This document shows, piece by piece, positions 60,499 to 64,000 of a stretch of 64,000 nucleotides of DNA (position 1 is its first letter; each line of letters begins with the position of its first letter). The DNA lies in the NCBI RefSeq assembly GCF_900129395.1, contig NZ_FQVP01000003.1, forward strand, positions 558,001 through 622,000, written 5' to 3'. This stretch comes from Pseudosulfitobacter pseudonitzschiae (GTDB lineage Bacteria > Pseudomonadota > Alphaproteobacteria > Rhodobacterales > Rhodobacteraceae). The notes under the pieces were generated by a model. The model ran no database searches. It saw only the letters and a program-made list of their open reading frames with translations, and had not been told where the DNA came from. A program made the position numbers and the translations under genes.

Positions 60499-61113
60499 CT
60501 ATTCGTATTTTTCCAGAAATGCCTCGGCGGACAGGGTTCGGAAATCGTCGAGCGTCTCGCGCAGGCGGTCGTGGCTCCAGTCCCACCATGCCAGCGCCAT
60601 CATGCGTTCGGCGATCTTGCGGGTATAGCGGGCGCGCAGGGGCACCGCCGGAATGCCCGCCACGATCATATAGGGCGGCACATCGCGGGTGACGATGGCC
60701 CCGCCCGCCACCACGGCACCGTGGCCGATGGTAACCTCGGGGCGGACCTGTGCGCCGTGACCCAGCCACGTGTCGTGACCGATGGTCGCCCGGCGGCTGC
60801 GGCGGTGGTCGAACCATGCGGCATCGTGGTGGGCGTCGTCGAAATAATCGGCCGAGCGGTAGTGGAAATGGTGCAGGCTGGCCTTGTCCATCGGATGGTC
60901 CGTCGCCCCGATCCGCACGCAGCTTGCGATGTTCGAGAACTTGCCGACCTCGGCATTGGCGATGTCGGCCATCCGGTCACAATAGGAATAATCGCCGATG
61001 GTGCTGTGCGCCACGCGGCTGGCGCGGCCGATCTCGACATAGGCGCCGAACCGCGCGTCGGTGATCTCGCAGTCGGGGTGGATAAAGGGCGCGTCGGCGT
61101 TCAGGCGGGCCAT
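60499..61113 (-). CDS. Phosphonate-cluster hexapeptide-repeat acyltransferase-like protein
   Basis: 204 aa from ATG 61113. Left-handed beta-helix repeats are seen (IGRASRVAHSTIGDYSYCD, IGHDTWLGHGAQVRPEVTIG, AVVAGGAIVTRDVPPYMIV). The C-terminal helix has MMALAWWDWSHDRLRETLDDF. The type is the transferase-hexapeptide family found in C-P lyase clusters; the acceptor is not known. It overlaps the phnE2 stop by one base and ends the uptake operon. Confidence 0.85.
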   Translation of the reverse strand: MARLNADAPFIHPDCEITDARFGAYVEIGRASRVAHSTIGDYSYCDRMADIANAEVGKFSNIASCVRIGATDHPMDKASLHHFHYRSADYFDDAHHDAAWFDHRRSRRATIGHDTWLGHGAQVRPEVTIGHGAVVAGGAIVTRDVPPYMIVAGIPAVPLRARYTRKIAERMMALAWWDWSHDRLRETLDDFRTLSAEAFLEKYE

Positions 61114-62405
61114 CAATGCGTGCCCTCGCCGGTGCCCTGGATCAGGCGACGGCGCAGCCAGCCCGAGAAACTGTCCATCGCCATGACCATCAGGATAATC
61201 AGGATGATGTAATAGGACACTTCTTCCCAGTCCTTCTGGGTGATGATCGCCTGGGTCAGCAGCAACCCGATACCGCCGCCGGTGATCGCGCCGATGATGG
61301 TGGCGCTGCGGGTGTTGCTTTCCAGATAGTACAAAACCTGGCTCAGCAGCACCGGCGTGATCTGCGGAATGACGCCAAAGCGGTAGCGCTGCAGCGGCTT
61401 GGCGCCTGTCGAGGCGATGCCTTCGATCTGTTTGTCGTCGACGTTTTCCAGCGCCTCGGAAAAGATCTTGCCGAAGGTGCCGGTGTCGGTCAGCATGATC
61501 GCCAGCGAGCCGGTCAGCGGGCCGGGGCCGAAGGCACGGCTCAGCACGATGGTCCAGATCAGCCCGTCGACCCCGCGCAGGAAATCGAACACCCGCCGCG
61601 CGGCAAAGCGCAGGCTGCCCAAGGGGGTAAAGTTCTTGGCCGCGAGAAAGCCCAAGGGCAGGGCGATCATCGCCGCACCAAAGGTGCCAAGGAAGGCCAT
61701 CAGCACGGTTTCGAACAACGCCCATGCCACGTCGGCGTGGCGCCACATCTTGTTGCTCCAGAAATCGGACCAGATTGCACCGTACTGGCCAGAGCTGAGC
61801 AGTTCGGTCACGCTTTTGCCGTGGAAGGGGCTGTCGAGGGTGAAAAAGAACAGCTCCCAGCCGTAGAAATAACGGAACACCTCGGTGCGGTTGCGGGTGA
61901 TGGTCAGCCGTGCGCCGTCGGCAGTGATGGCCACACGGTTCTTCGAAGCATTGATCCACTCGGGGATGTCGCCCGGCGGAAAGGTGGCGTTGACGCCACT
62001 GCGTCCGGGGGTGGCGGTGACGGTGCCATAGCCGGGGATGTCAAAGGTGGTGGTGTCGCCCAGGGTGATAAAGGCCCCGTTGGCCAGATCGACGCGGGTG
62101 GTGTCAGACAGGGTGACCCAGTCGGGGGCGGTGCCCTCGGGGTATTCGCCCTTGCGCTCGCCCTCGATGGCGACGGAAGTGGCCCCGTCGCGGTTGTCGC
62201 GGGTGACGTGGACCTTGTAGCTGTAGGTGTCGGACACCAGCGTCTGCATGTTGCTCAGGCTGACGCGGTCGGCAAGGCCCGCCACGTCGAAAGCGATAAA
62301 GACATAAGTCAGATAGGCGAGGATGACCGCCGGGGCGGCCAGTGTGAACATGCGTTTGCGGGTCAGCGAACGGTCGGCGGCGGCATAGATGGCAACGTCG
62401 GTCAC
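61113..62405 (-). CDS. phnE: Phosphonate ABC transporter permease PhnE2, with large periplasmic insertion
   Basis: 430 aa, far longer than the usual 260-290. After the first helix (about 20-40) there is an extra region of some 150 residues, rich in Thr, Asp and Gly with beta-strand character, before the standard permease core (ALFETVLMAFLGTFGAAM, GLIWTIVLSRAFGPGPLTG, EALENVDDKQIEGIASTGA). The loop should face the periplasm and could contact PhnD. GTG start overlapping the phnE1 stop (GTGA). Confidence 0.92.
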   Translation of the reverse strand: MTDVAIYAAADRSLTRKRMFTLAAPAVILAYLTYVFIAFDVAGLADRVSLSNMQTLVSDTYSYKVHVTRDNRDGATSVAIEGERKGEYPEGTAPDWVTLSDTTRVDLANGAFITLGDTTTFDIPGYGTVTATPGRSGVNATFPPGDIPEWINASKNRVAITADGARLTITRNRTEVFRYFYGWELFFFTLDSPFHGKSVTELLSSGQYGAIWSDFWSNKMWRHADVAWALFETVLMAFLGTFGAAMIALPLGFLAAKNFTPLGSLRFAARRVFDFLRGVDGLIWTIVLSRAFGPGPLTGSLAIMLTDTGTFGKIFSEALENVDDKQIEGIASTGAKPLQRYRFGVIPQITPVLLSQVLYYLESNTRSATIIGAITGGGIGLLLTQAIITQKDWEEVSYYIILIILMVMAMDSFSGWLRRRLIQGTGEGTH

Positions 62406-63292
62406 AGCACGGCCCCTTTGTCTTTGTACGCCTTCCCGTGGGTCAGGCGGTTGCGGAAAGTGCTGGAAAGCTGGTCGACGATGACGATGGCGGCGAACAG
62501 CAGCAGAAAGATCGCGGCGGCCTCGTCGAATTTGCCCTGTCCCCAGGACATGGTGTTGCGCAGGTCGTAACCGATACCGCCCGCGCCGACAAAGCCGAGG
62601 ATGGCCGAGGCGCGGATGTTGATTTCAAAGCGCAGCAAGGCATAGCTGAGGTAGTTCGGGGCCACTTGCGGCACCACGCCCAGCATCATTTGCTGCATCC
62701 ACGATCCGCCGGTCGAGGCAAGGCCTTCGACAGGTTTCAGCGAGGCGTTTTCGTTCACTTCCGAGAACAGCTTGCCTAATGCGCCGACGGTGTGCAGGGC
62801 GATCGCGATCATCGCGGGCACGGGACCGCCGCCCAGCAAGAAGATCAGCACCAGTGCAATGACGATTTCCGGCACCGCGCGCAGGATATCCAGCAGGCGG
62901 CGCACCGGGGCAATCAACCAGCCGGCAGGGGCCAGCCCCCGGGTGGCCAGCATCGACGCCACCAGCGCGAGCATCGCGCCGATCAACGTCGCAGCGCCCG
63001 CGATGTTGATGGTTTCCAGCAGCGAGGGCAGGTATTTCACGAAGTACCCAGGCAGCAGGTGGGCACGCTCATAGGCTTCGCCAACCACGTCCGCGGGAAA
63101 ATCCAGGATGTGCCGCCAGCCGTTCCAGAACCCACCGGCGTTGCGCTGGTCGGCGGTGTAGAAACCGGCCACCATCAGGGTGGCAAAAATCAGCAGCAGG
63201 ATCATGTTCAGCATCCGCTTTTGACGCATCTGTGCGAGATAGTCGGTGCGGATGTCCGTGGGGCTGGGGTCGGTATCGGCGGCGGATGTCAT
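62402..63292 (-). CDS. phnE: Phosphonate ABC transporter permease PhnE1
   Basis: 296 aa with the standard PhnE layout: one N-terminal helix, a short periplasmic segment, then the permease core with INIAGAATLIGAMLALVAS and the ATPase-contact loop FSEVNENASLKPVEGLAST. The core resembles PhnE2, so the two form a heterodimer. A strong hairpin lies between it and phnD. Confidence 0.94.
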   Translation of the reverse strand: MTSAADTDPSPTDIRTDYLAQMRQKRMLNMILLLIFATLMVAGFYTADQRNAGGFWNGWRHILDFPADVVGEAYERAHLLPGYFVKYLPSLLETINIAGAATLIGAMLALVASMLATRGLAPAGWLIAPVRRLLDILRAVPEIVIALVLIFLLGGGPVPAMIAIALHTVGALGKLFSEVNENASLKPVEGLASTGGSWMQQMMLGVVPQVAPNYLSYALLRFEINIRASAILGFVGAGGIGYDLRNTMSWGQGKFDEAAAIFLLLFAAIVIVDQLSSTFRNRLTHGKAYKDKGAVL

Positions 63293-63311
63293 GGGGTGTC
63301 CTTCATGTGGC

Positions 63312-63340
63312 GCAGGCCCCGACGGGATGTCGGGGCCTGC
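63312..63340 (-). repeat. 12-bp perfect hairpin between phnD and phnE1
   Basis: GCAGGCCCCGAC/GTCGGGGCCTGC with a 5-base loop, 24 bp after the phnD stop. No T-run, so probably a message-stabilising or attenuating hairpin that keeps binding protein above permease. Confidence 0.65.
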
Positions 63341-63364
63341 AAGAGATCATCAGGGCCAGAGGCC

Positions 63365-64000
63365 TCAGTTCGATTTCGCTTTGCGCGCTTCGATAATGGA
63401 TTCGTAAGCTTCGTGGGTGATCGGATCGAAACCCAGCGTGTCGCCCGAGGCCACGCCATAGGCGCAATCGGGATCAACGTCATAAAGACCGTCGACCATC
63501 GCGGTCATCTTGGCCTTCACCTCGGCGGGCAGGGCCTTGCGCAGGACGACGGGGCCTTCGGGGATCGGCTTGGAGCGCCAGATTTCGACCAGGTCGTTCA
63601 TGTCGACCAGACCGGCATCCACAGCCTTGCGCAGCGCGCCCGAGTTGTAGCCGTCTTCCCAGTTGCCCTGGCCGTCGGCCCAGGTCACGCCTGCGTCGAT
63701 ATCGCCGTTGTTCACCGCAACGATGGTCTGCTCGTGGCCGCCGGTGAATTTGACCTCACCAAAATACGCACCGCTTTCCATGGTGATGCCGTCGCCCGCT
63801 TGCGGGATTTCGATGGAGGGGATCAGGTAGCCGGATGTCGAGTTCGGGTCACCGAAGCCGAAAACCTTGCCTTTGAGGTCAGTCAGCGAGGTGATGCCGC
63901 TGTCGGCACGGGCAAAGCCGATCGAGTGGTAGCCGTAGGAGCCGTCCAGGTTGATCTTGATCAGCACCGGCTCGACCGCTTCGGGGTCCTGCAGGTAGAC
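63365..64000 (-). CDS. phnD: PhnD, phosphonate ABC transporter substrate-binding protein (5' end outside window)
   Basis: The reading frame stays open to the right edge, so the N terminus with the signal peptide is missing; about 211 residues are visible. The family features include LTDLKGKVFGFGDPNSTSGYLIPS, GGHEQTIVAVNNGDIDAGVTW and WRSKPIPEGPVVLRKALP. The periplasmic receptor captures phosphonates for PhnE1/PhnE2. The ATPase gene phnC should lie just beyond the edge. Confidence 0.93.
   Translation of the reverse strand, partial: VYLQDPEAVEPVLIKINLDGSYGYHSIGFARADSGITSLTDLKGKVFGFGDPNSTSGYLIPSIEIPQAGDGITMESGAYFGEVKFTGGHEQTIVAVNNGDIDAGVTWADGQGNWEDGYNSGALRKAVDAGLVDMNDLVEIWRSKPIPEGPVVLRKALPAEVKAKMTAMVDGLYDVDPDCAYGVASGDTLGFDPITHEAYESIIEARKAKSN

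Noticed and set aside
1-64000. CRISPR arrays, insertion sequences, rRNA and tRNA genes
   Set aside because: No regularly spaced repeats, no transposase motifs, and no rRNA or tRNA signature was found on reading both strands.

Overview
The window reads as one contiguous chromosomal segment of a marine-type alphaproteobacterium, most likely a Rhodobacteraceae (Roseobacter-clade) species. The basis is the high GC with strong third-position GC, three complete TRAP transporter sets, a betaine-lipid operon, a C-P lyase operon of alphaproteobacterial order, and a Hint-domain protein of the kind common in this family. The species cannot be named from sequence alone. I see no rRNA, tRNA, CRISPR array or insertion sequence.

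Layout. 0.1-4.4 kb: RND efflux pump (permease plus adaptor). 4.8-10.9 kb: two TRAP transporters, the first with its binding protein convergent to its membrane subunits. 11.0-13.7 kb: plcP-btaA-btaB, a phospholipid-to-betaine-lipid remodelling operon. 14.0-19.1 kb: a C-terminally shortened epimerase, an AT-rich gap, a Hint protein, a TPR protein and a TPR-glycosyltransferase. 19.1-24.4 kb: a membrane protein, a 45-residue lysine-rich protein, a large PAS histidine kinase and a transglutaminase-like protein. 24.7-30.2 kb: a six-gene operon, eptA-dgkA-psd-pssA-response regulator-histidine kinase. 30.3-36.0 kb: acyl-CoA ligase, TetR regulator and a third TRAP transporter. 36.3-40.7 kb: a four-gene archaic chaperone-usher (Csu/spore coat U) pilus operon whose chaperone has a single domain. 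41.3-48.6 kb: C-P lyase genes phnG-H-I-J-K-L-N-M with divergent phnF. 49.6-56.2 kb: frc-type sugar ABC transporter with two kinases, a ROK regulator and D-lyxose/mannose isomerase. 56.9-60.4 kb: a Gtr-like cassette (GtrB-like, GtrA-like, methyltransferase, GtrC-like). 60.5-64.0 kb: the phosphonate uptake part of the C-P lyase system (hexapeptide protein, phnE2, phnE1, phnD), cut by the window edge.

How it fits together. Much of the window concerns membrane lipids and phosphorus. plcP-btaAB can replace phospholipid by phosphorus-free betaine lipid. The phn genes take phosphorus from phosphonates. The eptA operon contains the enzymes that make phosphatidylethanolamine (PssA, Psd), spend it on an envelope acceptor (EptA), and recycle the diacylglycerol by-product (DgkA), together with a two-component system. 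A tandem 11-bp direct repeat resembling a PmrA box lies just upstream. This operon, the single-domain pilus chaperone and the Hint/TPR/glycosyltransferase group are the parts most worth a second look. Function calls rest on family motifs read by eye; substrates of transporters and glycosyltransferases are inference.
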